Origin: Demequina sp. NBRC 110057
GTDB taxonomy: Bacteria > Actinomycetota > Actinomycetes > Actinomycetales > Demequinaceae
Assembly (NCBI RefSeq): GCF_002090175.1
Contig: NZ_BBRN01000003.1
Span: 310,001 to 374,000, forward strand
Direction of reading: 5' to 3'
DNA length: 64,000 bases
The notes beneath the pieces are model-generated. The model saw nothing but the letters and a program-made list of their open reading frames with translations. It was not told the origin of the DNA and made no database searches. The position numbers and the translations under genes were made by a program. Below, piece by piece: positions 8,888 through 17,313 of the stretch; within the stretch, counting starts at the first letter, position 1; each line of letters starts with the position of its first letter.

Positions 8888-9963
8888 GCCCAGCCTCCCT
8901 GGCGCGAGCGCGCGCGGCGCAGCAGGTAGAAGAAGAACGGGCCGCCGATCAGCGATGTCAGGAGGCCGATGGGCAGCTCGGCGCCGGTGACCACCGTGCG
9001 CGCGAAGAGGTCGGCCCACACCATGAGCACGGCCCCACCCAGCAGCGACCCTGCCAGGAGCATGCGGTGGGCGGGGCCGAGCACCATGCGGACGGCGTGC
9101 GGAATCACCAGCCCCACGAAGGAGATGATGCCGGCGAACGCCACTGCTGCACCGGTGAGGACCGCGACGAGGATGATCGACACGACGCGCAGGCGCTCGA
9201 CGCGCAGGCCCAGGTGCCCCGCGGTGCGCTCCCCCAGCGCCAGCAGGTCGTACCGGCGCGCGAAGGCGAACGCGACAGCCGTGGCCACGACGGTGAACGT
9301 CGCCACCACCGCGACCTCGTTCCAGCGCGACCCGTTGAGCGACCCCAGCTGCCAGAACACGATCTGCTCGCGGGCGGCGGAGTCCCCCACGAAGATCACG
9401 AGCGCGAGACCGGCGCCCGCAAAGGCGTTGACGGCGATGCCCGTGAGCAGCAGCGTCACGACCTCCGTCCGGCCCCCGGCGCGCGCCATGAAGTAGACCA
9501 GCAGCGTGGCGCCCACGCCGCCGATGAAGGCCATCGATGCCGTACCCAGCACTCCCGCGAGTACGCCGCCGGAGACGATGCCGAGCGCGGCGCCCAGGGC
9601 AGCACCGGAGGACACCCCCACCACGCCGGGCTCGGCGAGCGGGTTGCCGAAGATCGCCTGCATGACGGCGCCCGCGACGGCGAGGGCCGCCCCCACGAGA
9701 ATGCTCATGGCGACGCGCGGGAAGCGGATCTGCCACAGCGCCTCGTACGTCACGTCGGAGGCGGGCGCCCAGGAGGTGTCGATGCCCAGGCCGCGCAGGA
9801 GCGCGCCGATCACCTCCGAGACAGACACCGTCAGCTGGCCCACGCCGGCGGAGGCGATGACTCCCGCGACGAGCAGCACCGCGAGCGCCACGAACAGCAC
9901 GACGGCGCGCACCCGCGGCCGGGCCACCGAAGCCCTCACGGGCGCCGCCACTGCATCGGCCAT
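8884..9963 (-). CDS. hmuU: Haem ABC transporter permease HmuU (FecCD family)
   Basis: A 359-residue FecCD/BtuC-type permease with about ten hydrophobic helices. Family motifs include GxxxQxxxxNPLAxP (seen as GAVMQAIFGNPLAEP) and a C-terminal GLVIPHAVRM-type segment followed by EhPIG (ELPIGLLT), the region that contacts the ATPase. It overlaps hmuT upstream and hmuV downstream by four bases each. Together they form the membrane channel for haem delivered by the lipoprotein HmuT. Confidence 0.93.
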   Translation of the reverse strand: MADAVAAPVRASVARPRVRAVVLFVALAVLLVAGVIASAGVGQLTVSVSEVIGALLRGLGIDTSWAPASDVTYEALWQIRFPRVAMSILVGAALAVAGAVMQAIFGNPLAEPGVVGVSSGAALGAALGIVSGGVLAGVLGTASMAFIGGVGATLLVYFMARAGGRTEVVTLLLTGIAVNAFAGAGLALVIFVGDSAAREQIVFWQLGSLNGSRWNEVAVVATFTVVATAVAFAFARRYDLLALGERTAGHLGLRVERLRVVSIILVAVLTGAAVAFAGIISFVGLVIPHAVRMVLGPAHRMLLAGSLLGGAVLMVWADLFARTVVTGAELPIGLLTSLIGGPFFFYLLRRARSRQGGWA

Positions 9964-11102
9964 CAGGACTCCGGGGCGTAGACGGCGCGCGCGAGCGCGT
10001 CGAGAATGTCTGCCGAGCGCGGCCCGAAGGCCAGCAGCTGGTTGTCGGCCATGTCGACGATGCGCCGATGCTGGCCAGCCGTCGTCAGCGCGATGGCGGG
10101 CTTGGCCTCAAGCAGGCCGTCGACGCCGCCCACCGACTCGATGCCGTGGCTCATCACCAGGATGACCTCGGGGTCGGCGGCGAGCATCGCCTCGTCGGTC
10201 AGCGGCTTCATGCCGTCCAGGCCGATCTCGGCCGCCACGTCCACGCCGCTCAGGCCATTCACCAGCTGGTCGGCGCCGGACTCCTCGCCGAACATGTAGT
10301 AGATGCCGGAGGCGCCGCGCAGGTAAAGCATCATGATGCGCAGCCCCTCGTCGGGAGCGATGTCCGCGATCTCGGCCTCGGTTGCGTCTACCTCGCTCGC
10401 GATGCGCTCCGCGAGGGTCTCGCCGGCATCGGCCACCCCGAGCGCCGCGGCGACCTGACGGGCGAGCTCGCCAGCGCCCTCGAACGAGGACTCGTTGTCG
10501 ACGTAGACGACGGGCACGCCGGCATCGGCGATCTGCTGCACCGAGTCCGTGGGGCCGATTGACCCGTCGGTGATGACGAGCGTCGGCTCGAGCTCGAGCA
10601 CCGCCTCGGGATTGATGGTGTGCGAGGACCCGGTGACGACGGGAATGTCCTCGGTGCCGGGGAACTCGGCGGCCACGTCGCGGCCCACGAGCGACTCGCC
10701 CTGGCCCAGCGCCCACAGCGTCGCGGCGATCGAGCCGGACATGTCGAACGCCACCACGCGGGAGGTGTCCGCCACCTCGACGTCGACGTCGCCGTCGCGG
10801 GCGTGGGAGGTCACCGTCGCGGGGAGCTCGGGAGTGGGTGCGGGGTCCATCACCTCGACCGTCGCGTCCGCGAGGGTCGCGGTCGACGGGCCCTCATAGG
10901 TGTGCGGATCCACGAGGTCGAGGTCGGCGAGCGCCACGCGGGTCGCCGCCGCCTGCCCTTCCTGCCCGGCAACGGCGGCGGCCGATGCCGTGGTCGCCGC
11001 CTGCGACGAGGACGAGGCCTCGGGCGTCAGCGGCACGCAGCCCGTGAGGGCGAGCGCCGCCGCGAGCGCCGCGGCGCCCGCCCAGGCACCACGGCGCGAC
11101 AC
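9963..11102 (-). CDS. hmuT: Haem-binding substrate lipoprotein HmuT
   Basis: A 379-residue extracytoplasmic lipoprotein with a lipobox ending LTGC (Cys22), an Ala/Ser-rich tether and a type III periplasmic-binding-protein fold (PeripBP_2). The GSSHTINPE motif carries a histidine where characterised HmuT proteins have a haem-ligand His, and a Tyr-rich segment (GIYYMFG) is a candidate for the second ligand. It would take haem from the HtaA-type surface protein and deliver it to HmuUV. The gene starts 3 nt after the haem oxygenase stop codon and overlaps hmuU. The approximately 80-residue extension after the lipobox is longer than usual and probably a wall-spanning linker. Confidence 0.92.
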   Translation of the reverse strand: MSRRGAWAGAAALAAALALTGCVPLTPEASSSSQAATTASAAAVAGQEGQAAATRVALADLDLVDPHTYEGPSTATLADATVEVMDPAPTPELPATVTSHARDGDVDVEVADTSRVVAFDMSGSIAATLWALGQGESLVGRDVAAEFPGTEDIPVVTGSSHTINPEAVLELEPTLVITDGSIGPTDSVQQIADAGVPVVYVDNESSFEGAGELARQVAAALGVADAGETLAERIASEVDATEAEIADIAPDEGLRIMMLYLRGASGIYYMFGEESGADQLVNGLSGVDVAAEIGLDGMKPLTDEAMLAADPEVILVMSHGIESVGGVDGLLEAKPAIALTTAGQHRRIVDMADNQLLAFGPRSADILDALARAVYAPES

Positions 11103-11104
11103 GG

Positions 11105-11761
11105 TCAGGACGCCACGGGCGCGGGCTCGGCCTCGCCCAGCGCCTCGAAGATCGCGGCGTTGAAGTGGAACGCGCCCTTGGCCTCCGCGAAGAGCGCCTG
11201 CTCCTGCTCCTCGGTGAAGCTCAGTCCGTCCAGCTGGTCACGGTAGGCACGCTTGTAGCGCACGGGCGAGTCGATGTCCTCGAAGCGGTAGAACGCGAGC
11301 TGCGCGTCGGTGGCGCCGTAGTGGCGGCCCACGAGCGCGGCGATGGCCTGGCCTCCCGAGAGGTCACCCAGGTAGCGCGTGTAGTGGTGCGCGAGGTAGC
11401 GCGCCACGTCCGCCGGGGCGATCGCGAGCAGGTGGTCGACGTACTCCTGCGTGGCGGGGTGCGCGGGGTGACGCGACTCCCAGTCGGCGGCGCCCAGGTG
11501 CTCGAGGTCCGACACGATCGACGCGTAGCGCGGGAGCGCGGGGTCGGCGAGGAAGGCGGGGTCGCCGGGCTGGGTGGTCCTGGCCTCGAGGGCGCGGTAC
11601 ACGTACGCGTACTGAGCGAGGTAGCGGGTGTAGGCCTCGAGGTCCAGCTCTCCGCCCATGAGGCGCGTGATGAAGGACCGGTTCTCGGTGTCCTTGTGCT
11701 CGACGGCGGTGGCGTCGCGCAGTCGCGCGGCGAGGCCCGGGGCTTCCTCAGCGTGAGTCAT
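11105..11761 (-). CDS. hmuO: Haem oxygenase HmuO
   Basis: A 218-residue haem oxygenase that opens haem to biliverdin, releasing Fe2+ and CO in the cytoplasm. The proximal ligand is predicted as His22 in AVEHKDTE, and the distal helix carries the conserved GDLSGGQ segment. It resembles corynebacterial HmuO. The ATG at 11761 is chosen because a TACGCT -10 box ends six bases before it, with GTGACA 18 nt upstream as the -35, so the mRNA appears leaderless. It heads the operon with hmuT, hmuU and hmuV, so iron release is co-regulated with haem uptake. Confidence 0.93.
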   Translation of the reverse strand: MTHAEEAPGLAARLRDATAVEHKDTENRSFITRLMGGELDLEAYTRYLAQYAYVYRALEARTTQPGDPAFLADPALPRYASIVSDLEHLGAADWESRHPAHPATQEYVDHLLAIAPADVARYLAHHYTRYLGDLSGGQAIAALVGRHYGATDAQLAFYRFEDIDSPVRYKRAYRDQLDGLSFTEEQEQALFAEAKGAFHFNAAIFEALGEAEPAPVAS

Positions 11762-11767
11762 GGCGAG

Positions 11768-11797
11768 AGCGTACCAATTACGCAAGGTGCCTGTCAC
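11768..11797 (-). promoter_or_regulatory. Leaderless promoter of hmuO with a TTGCGTAA half-site
   Basis: On the minus strand the order is GTGACA (-35, 11797-11792), an 18-nt spacer and TACGCT (-10, 11773-11768). The spacer contains TTGCGTAATT, which matches the right arm of the two palindromes upstream of the HtaA-type gene. Only the half-site is conserved. Shared control of both arms of the haem system is plausible but unproven. Confidence 0.5.
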
Positions 11798-11874
11798 ACA
11801 AATTCTGAGCCCGAGAACCGCCACTCAAGGCATCGGACACCTGTTGGTCACAAAGCGCCACGTAGAATGTCTGA

Positions 11875-13515
11875 ATGCTGCACCATGCACCTCTCCTCAC
11901 GACCATGGCCGTGGGTCTGGTGATGGGCTTTGCGCTCGGCTTCCTCGCACAGAAGCTGCGCCTGTCCCCCATCGTTGGGTACCTCGCCGCGGGCCTCCTC
12001 ATCGGGCCCTTCACCCCTGGATTCGTCGGCGACACCGACGTGGCCTACGAGCTGTCCGAGATCGGCGTCATCCTGCTGATGTTCGGCGTCGGCCTCCACT
12101 TCTCCATCAAGGACCTCCTCGCCGTCAAGAAGGTCGCGCTGCCCGGCGCCGTCCTACAGATGGTCGCCGCCACCGCGCTCGGCACGGGCGTGGGCCTGTG
12201 GCTCGACTGGTCGCTCGGCGCGTCCATGCTGTTCGGCCTCGCCCTGTCGGTCGCCTCGACCGTGGTCATGCTGCGCGCGCTCGAGGACAAGCAGCTCCTC
12301 GACACCCGCGCCGGCCACATCGCCGTCGGCTGGCTCATCGTCGAGGACCTCGCGATGGTGATCGCCCTCGTCGTCATCCCCGTACTCGCGTCCGATGCGG
12401 GCGGCGCCGGGGCCATCGCCGGCGAGCTTGCGTGGACCATCGTCCGCGTCGCCGTGTTCGTCGCGCTCATGCTCGTCGTGGGCAAGCGGGCCATCCCGTG
12501 GCTGCTGGCCAAGGTGGCCGACACCGGCTCGCGCGAGCTCTTCACCATCAGCATCCTTGCGATCGCCATGGGCGTCGCGGTGGGCGCCGCGTACCTGTTC
12601 GACGTCTCGTTCGCCCTGGGCGCGTTCTTCGCCGGCATGATCATGCGCGAGTCGGACCTGTCGCACCGCGCCGCGGAGGACTCCCTGCCGCTGCGGGACG
12701 CCTTCTCGGTGCTGTTCTTCGTCTCCGTGGGAATGCTCGTCGACTGGCACGTCGTGATCGAGGCGCCGCTTGCCCTGCTCGTCACCACCCTCGTCATCGT
12801 GGTCGGCAAGTCCGCGGTCGCGTTCGGCCTGGTACGCGCGCTGCGCTACTCGAAGCGCATGTCCCTGGTGGTCGCGGCGGCGCTCGCGCAGATCGGCGAG
12901 TTCTCCTTCATCCTCGTCACCCTGGGAGGCGACCTCGAGATCCTCTCGCAGGAGGCCCAGGACCTGGTGCTCGGCGGCGCGATCCTGTCCATCGTCATCA
13001 ACCCGTTCCTGTTCACTTTCGTGTCGCGCTTCTACCGCGAAGGCGCGGAGGACCCGCAGGATCAGGACGACGACGCGACGGTCACCTACACAGGCTCCGA
13101 GCACGTGATCCTCGTGGGCTTCGGGCGCGTGGGAACCCGCACCGCGATGGCGCTGTGGCACGCCGACGTCCCCACCGTGGTGATCGACGACGACGAGAAC
13201 AAGGTCAAGGCGCTGCGCGAGGACGACCGCGAGGCGATCCTTGGCTCCGCAGTGCGCTCCAAGGTGCTGCGCGCCGCGGGCATCGACCAGGCCACCACCG
13301 TCATCATCGCCATCCCCGACCCCCTCAACGCGGGGGCCATCACGGCGAAGATCAAGCGCCTGTCGCCCCACGTGCGCGTGCTGACGCGAGGCCAGAACGA
13401 CACCGACGTGGCCTACCTCACGGAGCTCGGCGCCGACCGGGTCCTCGTGGGGGTCAATGAGGTCGCCGACCTCATGGCGGCCGACGTGCTCGACGAGACC
13501 ACCGGCACCCACTAG
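11875..13515 (+). CDS. KefB/YbaL-type monovalent cation:proton antiporter with TrkA-N domain
   Basis: A 546-residue CPA2-family antiporter. Residues about 1-385 form a Na+/H+-exchanger domain with roughly 12 hydrophobic segments. The C-terminal part (from ~405) is a Rossmann-type TrkA-N/RCK domain opening with VILVGFGRVGT, which would bind a nucleotide and gate K+ efflux. It contributes to K+/pH homeostasis or protection from electrophiles. A TAGAAT box ends six bases before the ATG, so translation is probably leaderless. It is transcribed divergently from hmuO. No ancillary KefF/G gene is adjacent. Confidence 0.88.
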   Translation: MLHHAPLLTTMAVGLVMGFALGFLAQKLRLSPIVGYLAAGLLIGPFTPGFVGDTDVAYELSEIGVILLMFGVGLHFSIKDLLAVKKVALPGAVLQMVAATALGTGVGLWLDWSLGASMLFGLALSVASTVVMLRALEDKQLLDTRAGHIAVGWLIVEDLAMVIALVVIPVLASDAGGAGAIAGELAWTIVRVAVFVALMLVVGKRAIPWLLAKVADTGSRELFTISILAIAMGVAVGAAYLFDVSFALGAFFAGMIMRESDLSHRAAEDSLPLRDAFSVLFFVSVGMLVDWHVVIEAPLALLVTTLVIVVGKSAVAFGLVRALRYSKRMSLVVAAALAQIGEFSFILVTLGGDLEILSQEAQDLVLGGAILSIVINPFLFTFVSRFYREGAEDPQDQDDDATVTYTGSEHVILVGFGRVGTRTAMALWHADVPTVVIDDDENKVKALREDDREAILGSAVRSKVLRAAGIDQATTVIIAIPDPLNAGAITAKIKRLSPHVRVLTRGQNDTDVAYLTELGADRVLVGVNEVADLMAADVLDETTGTH

Positions 13516-13563
13516 CGCGATCGCCCGGGCGCCCCGTCGGCGCCCGGGCGTAGGGTGGCGAGC

Positions 13564-13977
13564 ATGAGCGACGCCGCCACCAGGATCGATGCCCTCGCCC
13601 GCATGCTCGACCAGGCGCTGAGCGCCGCGTTCCGCGACGCGCTTGCCGACCGCTCCACCACCGAGCGCGAGTTCGTCATGTTATCGCTGCTCGTCCACGC
13701 CGACGGGCCGATGCCGTGGGAGACCCTCGAGGCGAGGCTTCCCGGCCACCCCTCTCCCGCCGCCGCGGCGGACGCGTGGGAGGGGCTCGCCGCTGGCGGC
13801 TGGGTGGCGGACGAGGACGGCGGCCGCGTCGCCACGGACGAGGGCCGCGAGGCCTACGCCGAGCTGGAGGGCCAGGTCGCCGCGCTGCACGATGCCGCCG
13901 TGGCGGGCGTCAGCGACGAGGACTACGCGATCGCCGCCGACGTGCTGCGCCGCATGATCGGCAACCTGGGCCGGTGA
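13564..13977 (+). CDS. MarR-like winged-helix protein
   Basis: A 137-residue protein with a plausible MarR-type winged helix: an LLVHADGPMPWETL helix-turn-helix region, a DGGRVATDEGR wing, and flanking helices for dimerisation. It lies 48 nt after the antiporter gene. A TAGGGT -10 box (13551-13556) ends seven bases before the ATG at 13564, so I chose this leaderless start over the upstream in-frame GTG at 13555. The target is unknown; the antiporter gene is the nearest candidate. Confidence 0.65.
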   Translation: MSDAATRIDALARMLDQALSAAFRDALADRSTTEREFVMLSLLVHADGPMPWETLEARLPGHPSPAAAADAWEGLAAGGWVADEDGGRVATDEGREAYAELEGQVAALHDAAVAGVSDEDYAIAADVLRRMIGNLGR

Positions 13978-14002
13978 GCCGGCCGCGGCATCGGCCACCC
14001 CG

Positions 14003-14046
14003 ACGACGAGGGCCCCGGCACCATACGGTGCCGGGGCCCTCGTCGT
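14003..14046. terminator. Bidirectional terminator with a 20-bp perfect stem
   Basis: Perfect 20-bp arms (14003-14022 and 14027-14046) around an ATAC tetraloop, placed between two convergent genes. Confidence 0.85.
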
Positions 14047-14058
14047 ACGTGGAGTCGG

Positions 14059-14445
14059 TCAGTCCTTCTCGAGCTTGCTCTTGAGGACGAACGCCCCCAC
14101 GAGCCAGCCGGCGATGGCGCTCAGCAGCCACACCAGGACGGTGCCCACCAGCCAGCCGGTGAGCGTCTTGATGTCCAGGCCGTCCGAGAAGATGTTGGCG
14201 AGCAGCAGGGCCACGAACGTCGAGACGAGCGCGACACCGCCGGTGAGCGCGTTCGCGTACTTGACGGAGAGCTTGAGGATGAACGGCGAGAGGATCGCCT
14301 GCGCCGCGACGAAGATCACGAGCGCCAGCAGGAAGCCGCTGACGTTCATGTCGAAGTCGTCCGCACCGAGGATGAAGTAGGTCAGCCAGAGGCCCACCGC
14401 CGCGGCGATGAGGGTGACCACCAGGTTCCACATGAATCGCACCAT
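14059..14445 (-). CDS. Four-helix small membrane protein of unknown function
   Basis: A 128-residue integral membrane protein with four predicted helices (about residues 5-25, 35-58, 68-90 and 98-120) and a Lys-rich C-terminus (LKSKLEKD). I do not recognise a functional motif; the overall plan resembles small holin-like or superfamily 4-TMS actinobacterial proteins. The start at 14445 is supported by a TAGCGT box (14458-14453) ending seven bases upstream, a leaderless arrangement. An upstream extension in frame has shadow-like Arg/Pro-rich composition and is rejected. Confidence 0.65.
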   Translation of the reverse strand: MVRFMWNLVVTLIAAAVGLWLTYFILGADDFDMNVSGFLLALVIFVAAQAILSPFILKLSVKYANALTGGVALVSTFVALLLANIFSDGLDIKTLTGWLVGTVLVWLLSAIAGWLVGAFVLKSKLEKD

Positions 14446-14568
14446 GGGGCAGACGCTACTCCGCCGCGCACCGCGACGCACGGTAAAACCCCTGCGACAC
14501 GCGGGAAAGCGGGGACGGCGGGGCGGGATCGACGCGGCCCGGCCGGCGCACGTCGATACTGCGCGCGA

Positions 14569-14597
14569 TTGCCATAGTGTGCGACGCACAGTATCGT
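14569..14597 (+). promoter_or_regulatory. padR promoter overlapped by its probable PadR operator
   Basis: TTGCCA (14569-14574), a 17-nt spacer and TATCGT (14592-14597) form a good promoter. A 21-bp palindrome spans 14574-14594, with arms ATAnTGTGCG and CGCACAnTAT around one central base; only three positions break symmetry. It covers nearly the whole spacer, so bound regulator would block polymerase. PadR-family autorepression through such dyads is well known. Confidence 0.7.
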
Positions 14598-14604
14598 GTG
14601 AGAC

Positions 14605-14940
14605 ATGCTTGACCCCGACCTCATTGCGCAGCACCGCCAGGAGCTGCGCCGCGGCACCACCTCGCTCGCGTGCCTCGCGCTGCTCGCCGCGACCCCCGAC
14701 TACGGCTATCGGCTCATCGGCCGCCTGGCGGACCTGGGCTTCGAGGTCGAGGCCAACACCCTGTATCCGCTCCTGCGCCGCCTCGACAAGCAGGGCCTGC
14801 TGAGCTTCGAGTGGGACACCTCCGAGGCCCGCCCCCGCAAGGTCTACGCGACCGCCCCCGCCGGCATCGAGCTCGTCTCGCTGCTGCGCGCCGACTGGAA
14901 CCGCCTCACCGAGGCTCTCGACCGGATGGACCGACCATGA
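14605..14940 (+). CDS. PadR-family transcriptional regulator
   Basis: A 111-residue winged-helix protein with typical PadR features: LRRGTTSLACLALL opening, YGYRLIGRL, and the EANTLYPLLRRLDKQGLL recognition-helix region, then the TSEARPRKVYATAPAG wing. It probably represses its own promoter and the downstream membrane gene, with which it overlaps by four bases (ATGA). The ATG lies seven bases after the -10 box, so the mRNA is leaderless. PadR genes paired with HAAS-domain membrane proteins are a recurring actinobacterial and firmicute arrangement. Confidence 0.9.
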   Translation: MLDPDLIAQHRQELRRGTTSLACLALLAATPDYGYRLIGRLADLGFEVEANTLYPLLRRLDKQGLLSFEWDTSEARPRKVYATAPAGIELVSLLRADWNRLTEALDRMDRP

Positions 14941-15890
14941 CGCTCACCGACCGCTACGTGACCGCGACGCTTTCCCGCCTCGCCGAGGACCAGCGCTCCG
15001 ATGTCGAGTCCCAGCTCAGGGAAGCCATCGGCGACGCCGTCGATGACCGGATCGACGCGGGTGTCCCGGCCGGCCAGGCCGAGCGGGACGTGCTGAATGA
15101 GATGGGCGACCCCGAGCGGCTCGCGGCGTCCTACGCCGATCGCTCGCTGTTCCTCATCGGCCCCGAATACTTCCTCGCGTGGAAGCGACTGACCGTCCTG
15201 CTGCTGTGGATCGTGCTGCCCATCATGGCCGTGCTGATCCCGCTCGGCGGGTGGATCGACGGCGACGGCTGGGCAACCATCCTCGGCACCACCGTGGGCG
15301 GGACCCTGACCGTCGGCGTGCACCTGGTGTTCTGGGTGACGCTCGTGTTCGCCGCGATCGAGCGGGGTCGAGTGAAGGCCAGCGACGTCACCGAGCCGTG
15401 GACGGTGGACCGGCTGCCCGAGCAGCGGGACGCCACGGTGACGTGGGGCGACACCGCCGGCACCGTGGTGGTCATCGCGCTCACCACGGTGGCGCTGGTG
15501 TGGCAACAGCTGTGGCCGTGGGCCCGCACCGCCGACGGCGAGGGCCTGCCGCTGCTCGACCCCTCGCTGTGGACGTTCGTCCTTCCCGCGCTGCTCGTCG
15601 TCATGGGCATCGAGCTCGCGGCGGCCATCGCGCGCCAGATGCGGGGCCACTGGACCATGCGCGACTGGTGGCTGAACGTGGCCGTGAACGTCGCCGGAGT
15701 GGCCCTCGTCGCGGTTCCGGTGGTCGGTGGCGAGTGGCTCAACCGCGAGCTGTTCGCCGAGATCGGGTGGCCCGATGCCGCGACGGATCTGACGATCGCC
15801 AACCTCGAGTGGGGAACCCTGGCGATCGTCGCCGCGGTCGCCGTGTGGGACATCGTGGACTCCTACCGCAAGGCGCGGCGAGCCCGGTAA
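14937..15890 (+). CDS. HAAS-domain/permease-prefix integral membrane protein
   Basis: A 317-residue protein co-translated with padR. The N-terminal ~75 residues form a helical signalling-like module (YVTATLSRLAEDQRSDVESQL ends it near residue 25, followed by an NEMGDPERLAASYADR turn), typical of HAAS or permease-prefix domains. The remainder has about six membrane helices. Its start ATG overlaps the padR stop. The PadR would adjust its level. No transporter or enzyme motif is visible. Confidence 0.7.
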   Translation: MTLTDRYVTATLSRLAEDQRSDVESQLREAIGDAVDDRIDAGVPAGQAERDVLNEMGDPERLAASYADRSLFLIGPEYFLAWKRLTVLLLWIVLPIMAVLIPLGGWIDGDGWATILGTTVGGTLTVGVHLVFWVTLVFAAIERGRVKASDVTEPWTVDRLPEQRDATVTWGDTAGTVVVIALTTVALVWQQLWPWARTADGEGLPLLDPSLWTFVLPALLVVMGIELAAAIARQMRGHWTMRDWWLNVAVNVAGVALVAVPVVGGEWLNRELFAEIGWPDAATDLTIANLEWGTLAIVAAVAVWDIVDSYRKARRAR

Positions 15891-15893
15891 GAC

Positions 15894-16688
15894 CTAGGCG
15901 GCCGCCAGGTCCTTCTTCTTGCCGTCCAGGTCGTAGCGGAAGATCGTGAACAGCGCGGCGACGGCCAGGATCATGGCCAGCGGGCCCAGGATCCCGCCGA
16001 GCGACGGACCCACGGCATCGGCGCTGTCCGTCGCATCGGACAGCAGTGACCCCGCGTCCCACAGGGCGTGAATCACCATGCCGACCACGATGGTCCCCGT
16101 GGCGCGGCGGGCGACGTAGAAGACGGACCCGAACAGGAAGGCCATCAGCACCTGCACCGCGGTCTGCCCCAGGCCCTGGCCGAAGACGGCGTTCATCGCG
16201 TGCAGCAGGCCGAACATGAGGCAGGTCACGAACCACACCATCACCTCGCCGTACGCGCCGCGCACGCCGGTCAGCAGCACGCCTCGGGCGGCCATCTCCT
16301 CGGCGAAGCCGACGAGCGCGACGCCCACGAGGATCGCGGTGATCTGACTTGCCGGGATGGCGCCGAGGTCCGAGCCCGCCACCGTGAGGAGGCCGCCCAG
16401 GCCGAACAGCAGGGGCGCGAGCAGCATCCAGCGCGGAGCGTTGCGGCGGCGCTCGCGCAGGACGGGATGCCACCAGCCGAGCCAGGTGGTCACGGCGATG
16501 AGGAACACGGCGCCGATGCCGACGGGGATGACGACGCCGTCGACGGCCTGCTCGGTCGAGTCCTGCACCCCCGCGTAGTCGACGTCGTTGACCGTCCACA
16601 TCACGAAGATGATCGCGGCATAGGCGACGAAGACCGCCATGCCGATCCAGAGCGCGGGCTTCACCCGCGGCGTCGCCGTGTCCGTCAT
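15894..16688 (-). CDS. CPBP-family intramembrane metalloprotease
   Basis: A 264-residue multi-pass protein of the Abi/CAAX (CPBP) family. The three motifs are visible: EEMAARG (EExxxR, near residue 127), FGLLHAMN (FxxxH) and HALWD, which together coordinate zinc in a membrane-embedded active site. The substrate is unknown; relatives process peptides, secreted proteins or prenylated proteins. The start at 16688 is preceded by GGGGAGAAC as a ribosome-binding site. It is transcribed toward the HAAS-domain gene and ends 3 nt from it. Confidence 0.82.
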   Translation of the reverse strand: MTDTATPRVKPALWIGMAVFVAYAAIIFVMWTVNDVDYAGVQDSTEQAVDGVVIPVGIGAVFLIAVTTWLGWWHPVLRERRRNAPRWMLLAPLLFGLGGLLTVAGSDLGAIPASQITAILVGVALVGFAEEMAARGVLLTGVRGAYGEVMVWFVTCLMFGLLHAMNAVFGQGLGQTAVQVLMAFLFGSVFYVARRATGTIVVGMVIHALWDAGSLLSDATDSADAVGPSLGGILGPLAMILAVAALFTIFRYDLDGKKKDLAAA

Positions 16689-16775
16689 GATGTTCTCCCC
16701 TACGCCAAGGAGGGTTTCGCCGCCCTCGGCGCTCACGTTAGCGGCTGGCACGGGTGCGAAACGCGCGACCCGCGG

Positions 16776-17192
16776 TCAGTCGATTCCGCGCAGCACCCGG
16801 TTCCAGGCATTCACCACCGCGACCGTCTCGACGATCGCGCCCAGCTGCTGGCGAGTGAAGTACTGGGCGGCGGCGTCGCGCGCCTCGCCCTCGAGCCCGC
16901 GCGGCGGGTCCGTGAGGATCTCGGCGAAGCGCAGCGCGGCCTCGTCACCCTCGCTGACGAGGCCCTCCCGCATGGCCCGCACCGGGCGCGCGAGGGCGGA
17001 GATCACCTCCGGCCGCTCGCCGAGAGCCGTGAGCGCCTCCGAGTGCAGGCGGATCGAAAAGGCGCAGCCGTTGAGGTGGGAGCACCGCAGCCGGATCATG
17101 TCGCGCAAGCGCGGCTTCAGCGACGCACCCACCTGGGCGTCGAAGTCCTCCAGCGCCCTCATGAACTCCGGGCGCAGCCTCGCCTCACTCAC
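16776..17192 (-). CDS. Carboxymuconolactone decarboxylase-like protein lacking the resolving Cys
   Basis: A 138-residue AhpD/CMD-fold protein. The motif region reads LRCSHLNGCAFSIRLH: the first Cys of the usual CxxC pair is present, but the second position is Ser, and the trailing His is retained. Classical AhpD-type peroxidase cycling would therefore be impaired, so a non-peroxidase role is likely. The GTG start at 17192 is supported by TAGCGT (17205-17200) seven bases upstream (leaderless). Extending to the in-frame ATG at 17324 would run into valS and adds low-complexity sequence. Confidence 0.75.
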   Translation of the reverse strand: MSEARLRPEFMRALEDFDAQVGASLKPRLRDMIRLRCSHLNGCAFSIRLHSEALTALGERPEVISALARPVRAMREGLVSEGDEAALRFAEILTDPPRGLEGEARDAAAQYFTRQQLGAIVETVAVVNAWNRVLRGID

Positions 17193-17313
17193 GTCACGGA
17201 CGCTATCAACCTGCGCCGACGCGACCGCCGTGACGCGCGGGGCGCGCGACGTACGGAGCCCGCACCGGCATCGGCCACCCAGGATTGCGGCGCTACCCGC
17301 GTGTTCTGGAACA

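Noticed and set aside
8888..9736. N-terminal extension of hmuV
   Set aside because: The extra frame overlaps hmuU entirely and is Arg/Ala-rich shadow; the ATGA overlap marks the real start.
17193..17313. Possible T-box leader for valS
   Set aside because: No T-box consensus or specifier stem is visible, and the gap is too short for one beside a divergent gene.
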